Assembly (NCBI GenBank): GCA_021804345.1
Contig: JAJZHV010000010.1
Span: forward strand, 1 to 12,088
Origin: Pseudomonadota bacterium
GTDB taxonomy: Bacteria; Pseudomonadota; Gammaproteobacteria; Burkholderiales; Ferrovaceae
Direction of reading: 5' to 3'
DNA length: 12,088 bases
Shown here: positions 1 through 7,933 of the stretch, one piece after another
Numbering within the stretch: position 1 is the first letter of the stretch
How the letters are laid out: the number at the start of each line of letters is the position of its first letter
Made by a program: the position numbers and the translations under genes
Notes under the pieces: model-generated
Told to the model about the DNA's origin: nothing
Database searches by the model: none
What the model saw: the letters and a program-made list of their open reading frames with translations, nothing else

Positions 1-1
1 G

Positions 2-838
2 CTTATCAAAAACGCCCTGACCGATCCCGGTTATGCCCTATGGCACGCGCATGCGCATCAACAGGGTTATCGCTCGGTGCTGGCGCTGCCTCTGGTGTCG
101 TTCCAACAGATCATTGGGGTCATGACCATCTATTCGCGCCAGGAAGATGGCTTTTCTGCAACTGAAATCGAGTTGCTAGATCAGTTATCCAAGGATCTGG
201 CCTTCGGAATCGTGTCCTTACGCACCCGCCAACTTCAGGAGCAAAGCTCTGAACGCCTGCTGGAAAGCCTAGAAGGAACCATTTCCGCCATGTCTGCCAC
301 CATGGAAATGCGCGATCGTTACACCTCGGGCCACCAACAGCGGGTTGCCGAGATATCCCGGACCATTGCCGAGGCCATGGGGCTTTCCTCCGATGAAATT
401 CATGGAATCTATCTGGCGGCCCAAATTCATGATGTGGGTAAAATTCATATTCCAGCCGAAATCCTGACCAAGCCAGGACGGCTGAACGAACTGGAATACA
501 GCTTGGTAAAAACCCACCCCCAAAACGGTTTTGACGTATTGAAAAACATCAAATTCCCCTGGCCCATTGCCCGCATGGTCCATCAACATCACGAACGTTT
601 GGATGGCTCTGGGTACCCCTTGGGACTTAAAAACCAGGAGATTTGCCTGGGGGCAAAAATCATCGCCGTCGCCGATGTATTGGAAGCCATGGCTTCGCAC
701 CGGCCCTATCGTCCAGCGCTAGGCCTGGATGCTGCCCTGGAAGAAATTAGCCGCCACAGCGGAACACACTTCGACCCAGCCGTGGTCAAGGCCTGTCTTC
801 AGCTGTTTCAGGAGCGGGGATATCAGGTGCCCACGTAA
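2..838 (+). CDS. GAF-HD-GYP c-di-GMP phosphodiesterase, 5' end outside window
   Basis: Likely a cyclic-di-GMP phosphodiesterase with an N-terminal sensor. The frame is open from the left edge with no stop, so the gene begins upstream; 278 codons are visible. The first ~75 residues are the C-terminal half of a GAF domain (ALPLVSFQQIIGVMTIYS, then a helix ending in DLAFGI). A linker helix follows, then a complete HD-GYP domain. The domain has RDRYTSGH at its start, the HD pair in IHDVGK at 428-433, a further histidine in KTHPQNG, and HHERLDGSGYP with GYP at 611-619, followed by VADVLEAMASHRPYRP. All expected metal and catalytic residues of active HD-GYP enzymes are present, so activity is expected by family knowledge. 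The missing N-terminus could hold more GAF, PAS or receiver domains. It converges on a second HD-GYP gene with a 34-nt gap. No obvious terminator lies in that gap. Confidence 0.93.
   Translation, partial: LIKNALTDPGYALWHAHAHQQGYRSVLALPLVSFQQIIGVMTIYSRQEDGFSATEIELLDQLSKDLAFGIVSLRTRQLQEQSSERLLESLEGTISAMSATMEMRDRYTSGHQQRVAEISRTIAEAMGLSSDEIHGIYLAAQIHDVGKIHIPAEILTKPGRLNELEYSLVKTHPQNGFDVLKNIKFPWPIARMVHQHHERLDGSGYPLGLKNQEICLGAKIIAVADVLEAMASHRPYRPALGLDAALEEISRHSGTHFDPAVVKACLQLFQERGYQVPT
687..720. repeat. Left arm of a near-identical inverted segment shared by the two HD-GYP genes
   Basis: This 34-nt stretch matches the reverse complement of 994-1027 at 33 of 34 bases (the mismatch is A here, G in the other gene read in the sense direction). 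It encodes the same residues in both proteins (AMASHRPYRPAL here, SMASHRPYRPAL there) with synonymous positions also kept, while flanking codons differ freely. It is coding sequence, not a mobile element. Confidence 0.8.
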
Positions 839-872
839 TTGCACGCCCTGAAATACCCACCCGCCTGGGACA

Positions 873-2264
873 TCAATCTACCGGAAAACGATAATCGGCC
901 CGACCCAGCAAACGCAAAAAGGCATCCACCACCGCTTCGTCGTAGAGCCTGCCACGCTGTGCACTGATTTCACGAGAGGCCAGGGTTAAACCCAGCGCCG
1001 GACGATAGGGCCGGTGCGAAGCCATGGATTCCACCACATCAGCCACTGCCAGCACCTTGGCCTCTGGCAGGATCTCGGCGCCGATCAAGCCGTAGGGGTA
1101 GCCGCTGCCATCCAGACGTTCGTGATGCTGCAAGACGATCTGGGCGATCGGTAGGGAAAAGGCCATTTCTTTCAGAATCTGATGCCCCTTGTCCACGTGC
1201 AACTTCACCAGGTCATATTCCAGCGGGGTCAATTTGCCGGGTTTGGATAAAATCTCGATGGGCACGGCAATCTTGCCGATATCGTGCACCAGTCCGATCA
1301 GTTCCAGGTCCTGACATTTTTTTTCGGGCCAGCCCATTTCCCGGGCAATATCAGAAGCCAGAATTCCCACGCGCCGTTCGTGTCCTGCCGTGTAGGGGTC
1401 GCGTGCTTCCACCATATTGGCCACAGCCTGCAATGCACTGCGCATGGATTCTTCCATCTGCTGCACGTAGGCCCGGCTTTGTATTTCGTTTTGTTTGCGC
1501 TCTGTTATATCAATGGAGATTCGACCGATGAAGCGCGGGTTTCCCGATGCATCCAGCACTGGAAACACGTGAGACTCATAATGACGGGGTTGGTCTTTGA
1601 CAAAAAACTGTTCTTCCACAGAAGTGCAGGTCAGGGAATTCAGAACCCGCAGATCATGTTCGCGAAGACGGTTGGCTAGATGCGCCGGAAGCAGTTCATG
1701 GTCGGTCTTGCCGCACACGGACCCATCAGAAAACCCATGGAGCCGATGCATGAGGGGATTAGCTAGGACATAACGACCCTCGATAGTTTTGAGGGATAGG
1801 GCCGAGAAGGAGTGTTCTATGATGGCATCGAGCTGTGATTCCCGATCCTGCAAGGTCGGTTTGGCGGTTTTCTGATCGGTGATATCGGTGGAAACCCCGT
1901 ACAGGCCAATGATTTGTTGTTGGGCATCCCGCAGGGGCTTTTTGACAGACCAGTAGTAGCGCGTTTCCCCTGTGGCCTTGACGACATTTTTTTCCTCACA
2001 TTCGAGGTCTTGGCCCGCATCCAGCACCAGACGGTCGTTATCCATGAGGGCCCGGGCCTGGGCCAGATCAAAAAAATGACTGTCATCCAGGCCGATGATC
2101 TGCTCCTCGGAGCGGCCAAACAGGATTTGAACTTTTTGATTGACGTACAGATAGCGCCCCTGGTTATCCTTCAGGTAGACATAGTCCTCCGTCAAATCGA
2201 GAGCCGATTTGAGCCCAGCCAGCAGCGTGGGTAACGCGAGGTTCTTCAAGACAGTATCAACCAT
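873..2264 (-). CDS. PAS-PAS-HD-GYP c-di-GMP phosphodiesterase
   Basis: Likely a cyclic-di-GMP phosphodiesterase of 463 residues with two PAS sensors. PAS1 spans about residues 15-130 (DYVYLKDNQGRYLYVN and a PAC end GVSTDITDQK). PAS2 spans about 143-258 (GRYVLANPLMHRLHG and a PAC end ISIDITERKQ). A short helix leads to the HD-GYP domain, about 275-455: EARDPYTAGH with H295, VHDIGK with H327/D328/K331, KLH with H355, and HHERLDGSGYP with H380/H381. These are the residues expected of an active enzyme. No transmembrane segment is seen, so it is probably cytosolic. The ligand or cofactor of the PAS domains cannot be told. The ATG at 2264 gives a natural start just before PAS1, though no clear Shine-Dalgarno precedes it. 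The TerC/YjbE gene lies upstream on the same strand with a 96-nt gap. That gap is AT-rich near 2325-2345 and could carry a separate promoter (a TAAAAT box on the minus strand at 2337-2342). Confidence 0.93.
   Translation of the reverse strand: MVDTVLKNLALPTLLAGLKSALDLTEDYVYLKDNQGRYLYVNQKVQILFGRSEEQIIGLDDSHFFDLAQARALMDNDRLVLDAGQDLECEEKNVVKATGETRYYWSVKKPLRDAQQQIIGLYGVSTDITDQKTAKPTLQDRESQLDAIIEHSFSALSLKTIEGRYVLANPLMHRLHGFSDGSVCGKTDHELLPAHLANRLREHDLRVLNSLTCTSVEEQFFVKDQPRHYESHVFPVLDASGNPRFIGRISIDITERKQNEIQSRAYVQQMEESMRSALQAVANMVEARDPYTAGHERRVGILASDIAREMGWPEKKCQDLELIGLVHDIGKIAVPIEILSKPGKLTPLEYDLVKLHVDKGHQILKEMAFSLPIAQIVLQHHERLDGSGYPYGLIGAEILPEAKVLAVADVVESMASHRPYRPALGLTLASREISAQRGRLYDEAVVDAFLRLLGRADYRFPVD
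994..1027. repeat. Right arm of the inverted segment shared by the two HD-GYP genes
   Basis: This is the partner of 687-720, with 33 of 34 bases matching after reverse complementing. It lies inside the HD-GYP domain of the minus-strand gene (residues around MASHRPYRPAL, 414-424). Confidence 0.8.
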
Positions 2265-2360
2265 TGCACGATCCGGGATAGTTCTCGGTGGTTCAGACCC
2301 CCATGGTAGAGCAAATTCCCCCGGTAAAAAATCTGAATTTTAAGAAGGGACTGCGAAGGT

Positions 2361-3056
2361 TCAGGAAAGGTGTCTGGCGCGGCGCAATCCCAGACCGATC
2401 ATGAGGACGGCCAACAGCAGGGGAAGGGCATGATGAATCCAGGGATCATGCACCCAATGCACCCCTACCCAGGCGGGATCCGACAACAGCATGTCCCCGG
2501 CCACATAGCCCAACAACCCCCCGCCCAGGAAGATGACAGCAGGATGGCGGCGCATGAGACGCATCAACAGTTCACTACCCAGCAGGATAATCGGCACGCT
2601 GGTCAACAGCCCCAACAGCAGTAAGGTCCAGTTTCCCCGGGCCACCGCAGCCAGACTGAGCACATTGTCCAAGCTCATAACCACGTCGGCCACAAGGATG
2701 GTCCAAATGGCGCTGCCAAGCCCTGGTCGCGCACCTTGGGAAGTGGCCGGCAGCGAGGGGTCTGGATTCCCCACCGCAGCGTGCGCCACTAGGCGCCAGG
2801 CCACCCAAAACAGCAACAGCGCCCCCAGGGTCTGCACATAAGACCAGGCCAGCACCTGCACGGCCACCACGGTCAACAGCACGCGCAACAGCACCCCGCC
2901 CACTGCGCCCAGCCACACAGCCCAGCGCCGTTGGGTGGCATGCAAGTCCTTGGCTGCCAGAGCAATGACCGCCGCATTGTCACCACTGAGAATCAGGTTG
3001 AGGCTGATGATCTGGAGCAGGGCCAGCCAAAAGTCGCTCGTCAAAAACTCGCTCAT
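2361..3056 (-). CDS. TerC/YjbE-family integral membrane protein, probable metal (Mn) exporter
   Basis: A 231-residue polytopic protein of the TerC family, YjbE branch. Seven hydrophobic segments can be seen (roughly residues 8-30, 43-63, 66-86, 112-132, 137-160, 166-186, 207-225). Two repeated acidic membrane motifs mark the family: LILSGDNAAVIALA (D26, N27) and VADVVMSLDNVLSLAA (D124, D130, N131). Family members studied in other bacteria act in manganese export or metal homeostasis; the substrate here is inferred. The ATG at 3056 gives the usual MxEFLTSxFW beginning, so I prefer it over an in-frame GTG at 3104 that would add 16 unrelated residues. YjbE-type genes are often preceded by a yybP-ykoY Mn riboswitch. 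Only 69 nt separate this start from the divergent ubiC, and no riboswitch motif is visible there. Read-through into the downstream HD-GYP gene is possible. Confidence 0.9.
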   Translation of the reverse strand: MSEFLTSDFWLALLQIISLNLILSGDNAAVIALAAKDLHATQRRWAVWLGAVGGVLLRVLLTVVAVQVLAWSYVQTLGALLLFWVAWRLVAHAAVGNPDPSLPATSQGARPGLGSAIWTILVADVVMSLDNVLSLAAVARGNWTLLLLGLLTSVPIILLGSELLMRLMRRHPAVIFLGGGLLGYVAGDMLLSDPAWVGVHWVHDPWIHHALPLLLAVLMIGLGLRRARHLS

Positions 3057-3125
3057 CCAGAGCCTGACCTGTTTGGTGTGGAAGACATCCGCCGAGAATA
3101 CCACTGGCTGTGGAATAATGGCAGC

Positions 3126-3713
3126 ATGAGTACCCGTACCCTGAATGGGGATCCCTGGAGACGTCGCCTACCCCGCTGTGCCACCCCCGCCTTGAACCGC
3201 CCCTGGCCCCCTCCTGGGCTTGCCACGCAGTCGGTGAAGGCCCTGCCGCGTGCCTTCTTGCATGCCTGGCTGGTGGATCGCGGCTCGCTGACAGCCCGTC
3301 TCAAAATCCGATGCCCCCAATTCCGGGTGATCCTTCTGACCCAGAGGCTGGAACCAGCACAACCGGACGAATGCCGTCTGCTGGGGTTGCGCCCAGCTCA
3401 AAAGGCCTGGGTGAGGGAGGTACTGCTGTGCAATGGGTCCACCCCTCTGGTATTCGCGCATTCAGTCCTGCCACGCAACAATGTTCGTGGCGCCTGGAAC
3501 CTGTTTGCCGGACTGGGCTCTCGCCCTTTGGGAGAAGCCCTGTTTTCCAACCCGGCCATTGCCGGAGGACTCCTATGCTTCAAAACGATCAATCCGCATC
3601 ATTCCCTCTTCCATCGCGTGGCCCGGCATACCCCAAAACGAATCCTGCAGGCCCGGCGCTCCCTGTTCGTCACCCGCCACAAAGCGTTACTGGTCACCGA
3701 AATCTTTTTGTAA
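3126..3713 (+). CDS. ubiC: Chorismate lyase UbiC
   Basis: Converts chorismate to 4-hydroxybenzoate plus pyruvate, the first step of ubiquinone synthesis, in the cytosol. The protein is 195 residues, about 30 longer than E. coli UbiC (165) because of an Arg/Pro-rich N-terminal stretch. Family marks seen are GSLTARLK (residues 53-60), WVREVLLC with R97 (equivalent to the substrate-binding Arg of E. coli WLREILLC), SRPLGEALF near 122-130, and the C-terminal LLVTEIFL with E192 (equivalent to the active-site Glu). The ATG at 3126 has no good Shine-Dalgarno, so the start is only fairly certain; the frame is open further upstream. Its usual partner ubiA is not next to it. It is divergent from the TerC/YjbE gene and followed after 117 nt by the ammonium transporter. 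Confidence 0.86.
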   Translation: MSTRTLNGDPWRRRLPRCATPALNRPWPPPGLATQSVKALPRAFLHAWLVDRGSLTARLKIRCPQFRVILLTQRLEPAQPDECRLLGLRPAQKAWVREVLLCNGSTPLVFAHSVLPRNNVRGAWNLFAGLGSRPLGEALFSNPAIAGGLLCFKTINPHHSLFHRVARHTPKRILQARRSLFVTRHKALLVTEIFL

Positions 3714-3730
3714 CCTGGCCTGCGTCTGTC

Positions 3731-3747
3731 TTGGTCACTCCGGTGCC
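3731..3747 (+). promoter_or_regulatory. Weak sigma-54-like element upstream of amt
   Basis: TTGG at 3731-3734 is followed by exactly 10 nt and GC at 3745-3746, the GG-N10-GC spacing of sigma-54 (-24/-12) promoters, with TGC at the -12 side. The rest of the consensus is poorly matched. Start would be near 3758, inside the dyad at 3752-3768, which is an awkward arrangement. Treat as a weak alternative to the sigma-70 promoter just downstream. Confidence 0.22.
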
Positions 3748-3751
3748 CGGG

Positions 3752-3768
3752 CGCACGAAAATTGTGCA
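3752..3768 (+). promoter_or_regulatory. NtrC-operator-like dyad upstream of amt
   Basis: The 17-nt site CGCACGAAAATTGTGCA has GCAC and GTGC arms with a 7-nt A/T-rich middle. It matches the enterobacterial NtrC consensus TGCACC-WWWW-TGGTGCA at 14 of 17 positions. It lies 63 nt before the amt start and overlaps the putative -35 box of the promoter at 3762-3791. The location ahead of an ammonium transporter makes nitrogen control plausible, but no ntrB/ntrC or glnK gene is present in the window to support it. Confidence 0.45.
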
Positions 3769-3791
3769 AATCCGCTCAATCGCCCCATAAT
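3762..3791 (+). promoter_or_regulatory. Putative sigma-70 promoter for amt
   Basis: A TTGTGC box (3762-3767) and CATAAT (3786-3791, five of six consensus bases) are separated by 18 nt. Initiation would fall near 3798, giving a leader of about 33 nt that ends in the ribosome site AAAGGAG at 3819-3825. The -35 half lies inside the NtrC-like dyad, so a protein bound there could block or modify it. Confidence 0.4.
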
Positions 3792-3830
3792 AGTGCCTTT
3801 GTTGACTGGGTTGTCGGTAAAGGAGCCTCC

Positions 3831-5027
3831 ATGGAAACCCTGAAATCGGGTAGTGATTCGCTTTTTATTCTTCTGGGCGCCATTTTGGTGCTGTTCATGC
3901 ATGCGGGGTTTGCCTTTCTGGAGTTGGGTACCGTGCGCCGTAAAAATCAGGTCAACGCCCTGGTGAAGATTCTGATGGACTTTGCCATTTCCACGATCGC
4001 GTATTTTTTTATTGGCTATTGGGTCGCCTACGGCACCCAGTTCTTTTCCACGGCCGAAACCCTTGCCGCCAAAAGCGGGTTTGAACTGGTCAAGTTTTTC
4101 TTCCTGCTGACTTTTGCAGCGGCCGTACCGGCCATCATCTCGGGGGGAATTGCCGAGCGCGCCCGCTTCGAACCACAACTGTTGGCCACCTTCCTGTTGG
4201 TGGCCTTGGTCTATCCTTTTTTTGAAGGCATTGCCTGGAACAATCATTTTGGTATTCAGGATTGGATTACCGCGCAAACCGGCTTTGCCTTTCACGACTT
4301 TGCCGGTTCGGTGGTGGTCCACGCCGTGGGGGGGTGGATTGCCCTGCCCGCGGTGTTGCTGCTGGGAGCGCGCCATGGGCGGTACAACAAAGAGGGGAGC
4401 ATCACTGCCCATCCCCCTTCCAACATCCCTTTCTTGGCCTTGGGCGCCTGGATTCTGGCCGTGGGTTGGTTCGGTTTCAATGTCATGAGCGCCCAGACCC
4501 TCGACAAGATCAATGGGTTGGTGGCTCTCAATTCCCTCATGGCCATGGTGGGGGGCACCATTGCCGCCTGGCTGGCTGGCAAAAATGACCCCGGCTTTGT
4601 GTACAACGGTCCCCTGGCCGGACTGGTTGCTGTCTGTGCCGGGTCTGATGTCATGCACCCCTTGGGGGCACTGGTGGTGGGTCTGGTGGCTGGCGTGCTG
4701 TTTGTCCGGATGTTCACACTAGTACAAAATCGCTGGAAAATCGATGACGTGCTGGGTGTCTGGCCCCTGCACGGACTATGCGGGGCTTGGGGTGGGCTTG
4801 CGGCAGGTATTTTTGGACTCAAGGCGCTGGGCGGAATGGGCGGGATCAGTTTTCTGGGACAACTGGAAGGAACCGTCTTAGGCATCCTCATCGCCCTGAC
4901 CGGTGGGTTTGTGGTCTATGGCGCACTTAAGGCAACGCTGGGCTTACGCCTGGACCAGGAGTCCGAATACATGGGGGCCGATTTATCGATTCATAAAATC
5001 AGTGCCACCCCAGAACGGGATTCATGA
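3831..5027 (+). CDS. amt: Ammonium transporter, Amt/MEP/Rh family
   Basis: An inner-membrane ammonium channel/transporter of 398 residues with about eleven membrane segments. The start is the ATG at 3831 because AAAGGAG sits 5 nt before it; a longer in-frame reading from 3762 would add 23 polar residues and run through the promoter. Key residues align with E. coli AmtB: D156 in FHDFAGSVVVH (D160), pore histidines H164 (H168) and H314 in WPLHGLCGAWGG (H318), the Phe gate F95 and F216 (F107, F215), S220 (S219), and the family signature GGIAERARF. The N-terminus (VLFMHAGFAFLELGTVRRKN) has no signal peptide. The C-terminal tail (LDQESEYMGADLSIHKISA) is the conserved cytoplasmic segment that contacts PII/GlnK proteins in the family. 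No glnK follows, unlike the usual glnK-amtB pair; instead a DUF748 gene begins 37 nt downstream and may be co-transcribed. Confidence 0.95.
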   Translation: METLKSGSDSLFILLGAILVLFMHAGFAFLELGTVRRKNQVNALVKILMDFAISTIAYFFIGYWVAYGTQFFSTAETLAAKSGFELVKFFFLLTFAAAVPAIISGGIAERARFEPQLLATFLLVALVYPFFEGIAWNNHFGIQDWITAQTGFAFHDFAGSVVVHAVGGWIALPAVLLLGARHGRYNKEGSITAHPPSNIPFLALGAWILAVGWFGFNVMSAQTLDKINGLVALNSLMAMVGGTIAAWLAGKNDPGFVYNGPLAGLVAVCAGSDVMHPLGALVVGLVAGVLFVRMFTLVQNRWKIDDVLGVWPLHGLCGAWGGLAAGIFGLKALGGMGGISFLGQLEGTVLGILIALTGGFVVYGALKATLGLRLDQESEYMGADLSIHKISATPERDS

Positions 5028-5064
5028 CCCTGTTCACCCCGCCCACACCATGTAACAATAGGGC

Positions 5065-7926
5065 ATGGTCAAGGTCACGAAACGCCTGTGGTGGTTTGCT
5101 GGCGCCCTGGGATTGATTCTGCTGGGCAGCAGCCTGCTGTTGCCCAGCCTGATCAAAACACAGCTTCAAACGCAATTAGCGCAGGCCCTGCACCGCCCGG
5201 TATCCTTGGGGGACATCCAGTTTTCGCTGTGGTCTGGGCGTGTAGAGCTTCAGGACCTGAAGGTCCTGGAACCCGATGGCAAAAGTCTCCTGCTGGGCGT
5301 AGAGCAGATCCAGCTGCACTGGTCCGCTCAAAGCCTGTGGCAAAGGGCCCCCATCCTCCAAAGCCTGACCCTGGTTCATCCCCGACTGCATCTGGTAGTG
5401 CTGGGACCTCACCAACTGAATGTGTCTGATCTGCTCGCCCCAGATTCCTCGCACCACCCTTCCTCCGACTCGCTCATGGCTTTTGCCGTGCATCAACTCG
5501 TGGTTTCCGAGGGCGCCATTGATTGGGAGGATCGTCTTCATCACACGCATCACCAACTGGACCACCTTCAACTATTGATTCCGCTGGTTTCTACCCTGGA
5601 GGGCCCCCAATCCCCCGCCCTGGAACCCCATCTTGAAGCCCAACTGGACGGTACCGGGCTGCAACTCACCGGACACGTGCAACCCTTTGCCAAAACCCTG
5701 GCGGGGCAATTGCAGATCAGCGTTCATGCTCTGCCGGTACCCCACTATCTGGCAGATCTGCCTCCCACTCCCAACCTGCAGGTGTTGGGCGGGCTGGCAT
5801 CGCTGCACCTGCAGATCGCCTTTGCCCCGGGCGCTGCTCCCGGGGCGCTGAGGGTGAATGCCCGGGGCGAGCTCCTTCTGGAGCACGCCACCCTGCACTT
5901 GCATGCCCCGCATGCCCTTGATCTGGCCTGGGACAAAGCGCAGGCACAGCTTCAGGGGCTGGTACTCGACTGGCCTTCGGGGGCCCTACAACTGGATCAG
6001 CTTCAACTGGATCTGCACGGGGTCACTGTGACGGACGCGGCCCTTCAACCCGCTAGGCCCTGGCCCATCGCGCGCATCGAGCTGGCGCTTCAGCCCTTGC
6101 GCTGGCCCTTGAGCCTGCCTGGCACCCCCTCGCAGCACTCGAAGACGCCCGACTCACGGGTTGATCTGCATGTGCAACTGGCCGCTTCGTCCCCGGCATT
6201 GGGCCACCCCAAGGGAAACACTGCCCCCGCAGCGCGTCCTCGCACGCAATCCCTGCGCCTGCATGGAACGATTCAGTGGCAACCGTTACTGGCTCAAGGG
6301 GACCTTGAGCTTAACAATCTGGATCTGGCACCCTTCAACCCCTACCTCCTTGCAGTCGCACCGGTGCTGCTGGCACGTGGCGAACTGGGCCTGCGGGGCC
6401 ATCTAACGCTGCAGCAGCCAGAGGGTGCTGCGCTTCAGGAAAGTTATCAGGGTCAGTTGTTGGTTACCCACCTGCGTGTGCTGGACGCCGTGGACGCCCA
6501 GGAACTGGGGCAATGTCGAACCTTGTTCCTGACGGGGATAGATCTGCGCGGGTGGCCCCCTTCCATTACGATCGGGCAACTGGTGCTGGATGATTTTTCC
6601 ACCCGCCTAGTGCTCAACCCCCAGGGACACCTAAATCTGGAGCAACTGACAGCGGCACATCCACCAGCAACTTCTCCACCTCTGCCCACCGTGCCGGCTT
6701 CGAACGCCACGCGCGCAACCCCCCAGGCGCCCGACACCGCCCCGCTCCGTTTCCGGATTGGGAAAGTCATCCTGCAGGGAGGACATGTGCATTACCGGGA
6801 CCACTATATTCAACCGCACTTTAGTGCCGATCTGGAAAACCTGGGAGGCGTGATCGCCCCCTTGACTCCCGGTCAAAACGCACGGATCGATCTGCGCGGT
6901 CGCGTCAACACGGCGCCGCTCACAATCCAAGGCTGGTTGGACCCCACGATGCAGGCCCTTGCACTGGATGTGCACGGACAGGTGACGGGCATGGACCTAT
7001 CCCCCATGACGCCCTATGCCAACAAATATCTGGGTTACGGCATCGCGCAGGGAAAGCTTTCTTTTCAGGCAGACTATCAGGTTCGACAGCAACAACTGAC
7101 GGCTCAAAATCATCTGGTGTTAGATCAGCTTAAACTGGGCCCGGCGGTTCATAGCCCCCAGGCCACGCATCTTCCGGTAGAACTGGCACTTTCCCTGCTG
7201 CAGGATAGCAACGGCGTCATCGACGTACATTTACCCATTCAGGGCGCGCTGGACGATCCCCAATTTTCAGTGTCCGGAATCGTTTTGCGCATGCTGGAAA
7301 ACTTGCTGGAAAAGGCACTCACCTCCCCCTTCGAGATGCTTCAGTCCTTTTTTGAAGATCACAGCCGTGCCTCCTGGATTCCCTTCGATCCGGGAGATAG
7401 CAGCCTCAATGCCAGCGCCCTAAAAAAATTGCAGGCCATGTCCCACGCCCTGCAAGCACGCCCCCGCCTAAAACTGGACCTGCAAGGCCAAGCGGTGGCC
7501 GCAGCGGATGCCGAACCCTTGCGCCAGCAATGGCTGGCGCGCCAGATCCATCAGCTCTGGATGCGGCAACAATTGGCCAGCGGCAAAAGTGTAACCAGCG
7601 CAGATCACCCTCCTCCCGGCGAGGAACGCCGGTTGCTGCAACAGGTTTATGAGCAGACCAATTTTGTCAAACCACGCAACGTCCTTGGTTGTGAAAAACA
7701 GCTATCTGTCGAGGAAATGAAAAAACTGCTGTTGGCCAACAGGCCCGTGGAGGGCAACGCACTGGAGCAGCTTGCCAGACAACGGGCGCAAAGCGCTCAG
7801 GACTGGTTGAATCACACCGGAGGAATTGCAGCGGAGCGTCTGTCTGTCATTCAGGAGTCCCACAAGCAGGCCGCAGCCATTTCTTCTACGGCCCCGGGGG
7901 CACGCGTGGATTTTTTTCTGCACTAG
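5065..7926 (+). CDS. DUF748 / AsmA-like envelope protein
   Basis: A 953-residue protein with one N-terminal membrane helix (about residues 8-30, LWWFAGALGLILLGSSLLLP). The rest should lie in the periplasm. After the helix comes the AsmA-like opening (LHRPVSLGDIQFSLWSGRVELQDLKV), long beta-rich repeats, a Pro/Thr/Ala-rich linker near 535-558, then the DUF748 core: IGKVILQGGHVHYRD at ~563, IDVHLPIQGALDDPQFSVSG at ~718 and LTSPFEMLQSFF at ~752. The end (IPFDPGDSSLN onward, ~768) resembles an OmpA-like segment. Family members are thought to take part in outer-membrane lipid transport or envelope integrity; the precise job is not known. A His-rich run (LHHTHHQLDHLQ, ~158-170) is unusual. ATG 5065 is preceded only by a weak AGGG. 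It ends 7 nt from the convergent response regulator. Confidence 0.87.
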   Translation: MVKVTKRLWWFAGALGLILLGSSLLLPSLIKTQLQTQLAQALHRPVSLGDIQFSLWSGRVELQDLKVLEPDGKSLLLGVEQIQLHWSAQSLWQRAPILQSLTLVHPRLHLVVLGPHQLNVSDLLAPDSSHHPSSDSLMAFAVHQLVVSEGAIDWEDRLHHTHHQLDHLQLLIPLVSTLEGPQSPALEPHLEAQLDGTGLQLTGHVQPFAKTLAGQLQISVHALPVPHYLADLPPTPNLQVLGGLASLHLQIAFAPGAAPGALRVNARGELLLEHATLHLHAPHALDLAWDKAQAQLQGLVLDWPSGALQLDQLQLDLHGVTVTDAALQPARPWPIARIELALQPLRWPLSLPGTPSQHSKTPDSRVDLHVQLAASSPALGHPKGNTAPAARPRTQSLRLHGTIQWQPLLAQGDLELNNLDLAPFNPYLLAVAPVLLARGELGLRGHLTLQQPEGAALQESYQGQLLVTHLRVLDAVDAQELGQCRTLFLTGIDLRGWPPSITIGQLVLDDFSTRLVLNPQGHLNLEQLTAAHPPATSPPLPTVPASNATRATPQAPDTAPLRFRIGKVILQGGHVHYRDHYIQPHFSADLENLGGVIAPLTPGQNARIDLRGRVNTAPLTIQGWLDPTMQALALDVHGQVTGMDLSPMTPYANKYLGYGIAQGKLSFQADYQVRQQQLTAQNHLVLDQLKLGPAVHSPQATHLPVELALSLLQDSNGVIDVHLPIQGALDDPQFSVSGIVLRMLENLLEKALTSPFEMLQSFFEDHSRASWIPFDPGDSSLNASALKKLQAMSHALQARPRLKLDLQGQAVAAADAEPLRQQWLARQIHQLWMRQQLASGKSVTSADHPPPGEERRLLQQVYEQTNFVKPRNVLGCEKQLSVEEMKKLLLANRPVEGNALEQLARQRAQSAQDWLNHTGGIAAERLSVIQESHKQAAAISSTAPGARVDFFLH

Positions 7927-7933
7927 GCGACGG

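Noticed and set aside
839..872. Bidirectional terminator between the two HD-GYP genes
   Set aside because: No convincing stem or T-run in the 34-nt gap.
3057..3125. yybP-ykoY riboswitch before the YjbE gene
   Set aside because: No matching conserved core in the 69 nt available.
3762..3830. Upstream start for amt adding 23 residues
   Set aside because: It would run through the promoter and operator-like dyad; ATG 3831 has a strong ribosome site AAAGGAG and matches family N-termini.
3735..4658. 307-codon open frame on the minus strand opposite amt
   Set aside because: It lies antisense to a clear Amt protein; composition is Gly/Gln/His-rich with no recognisable domain, as expected for a mirror frame of GC-rich coding DNA.
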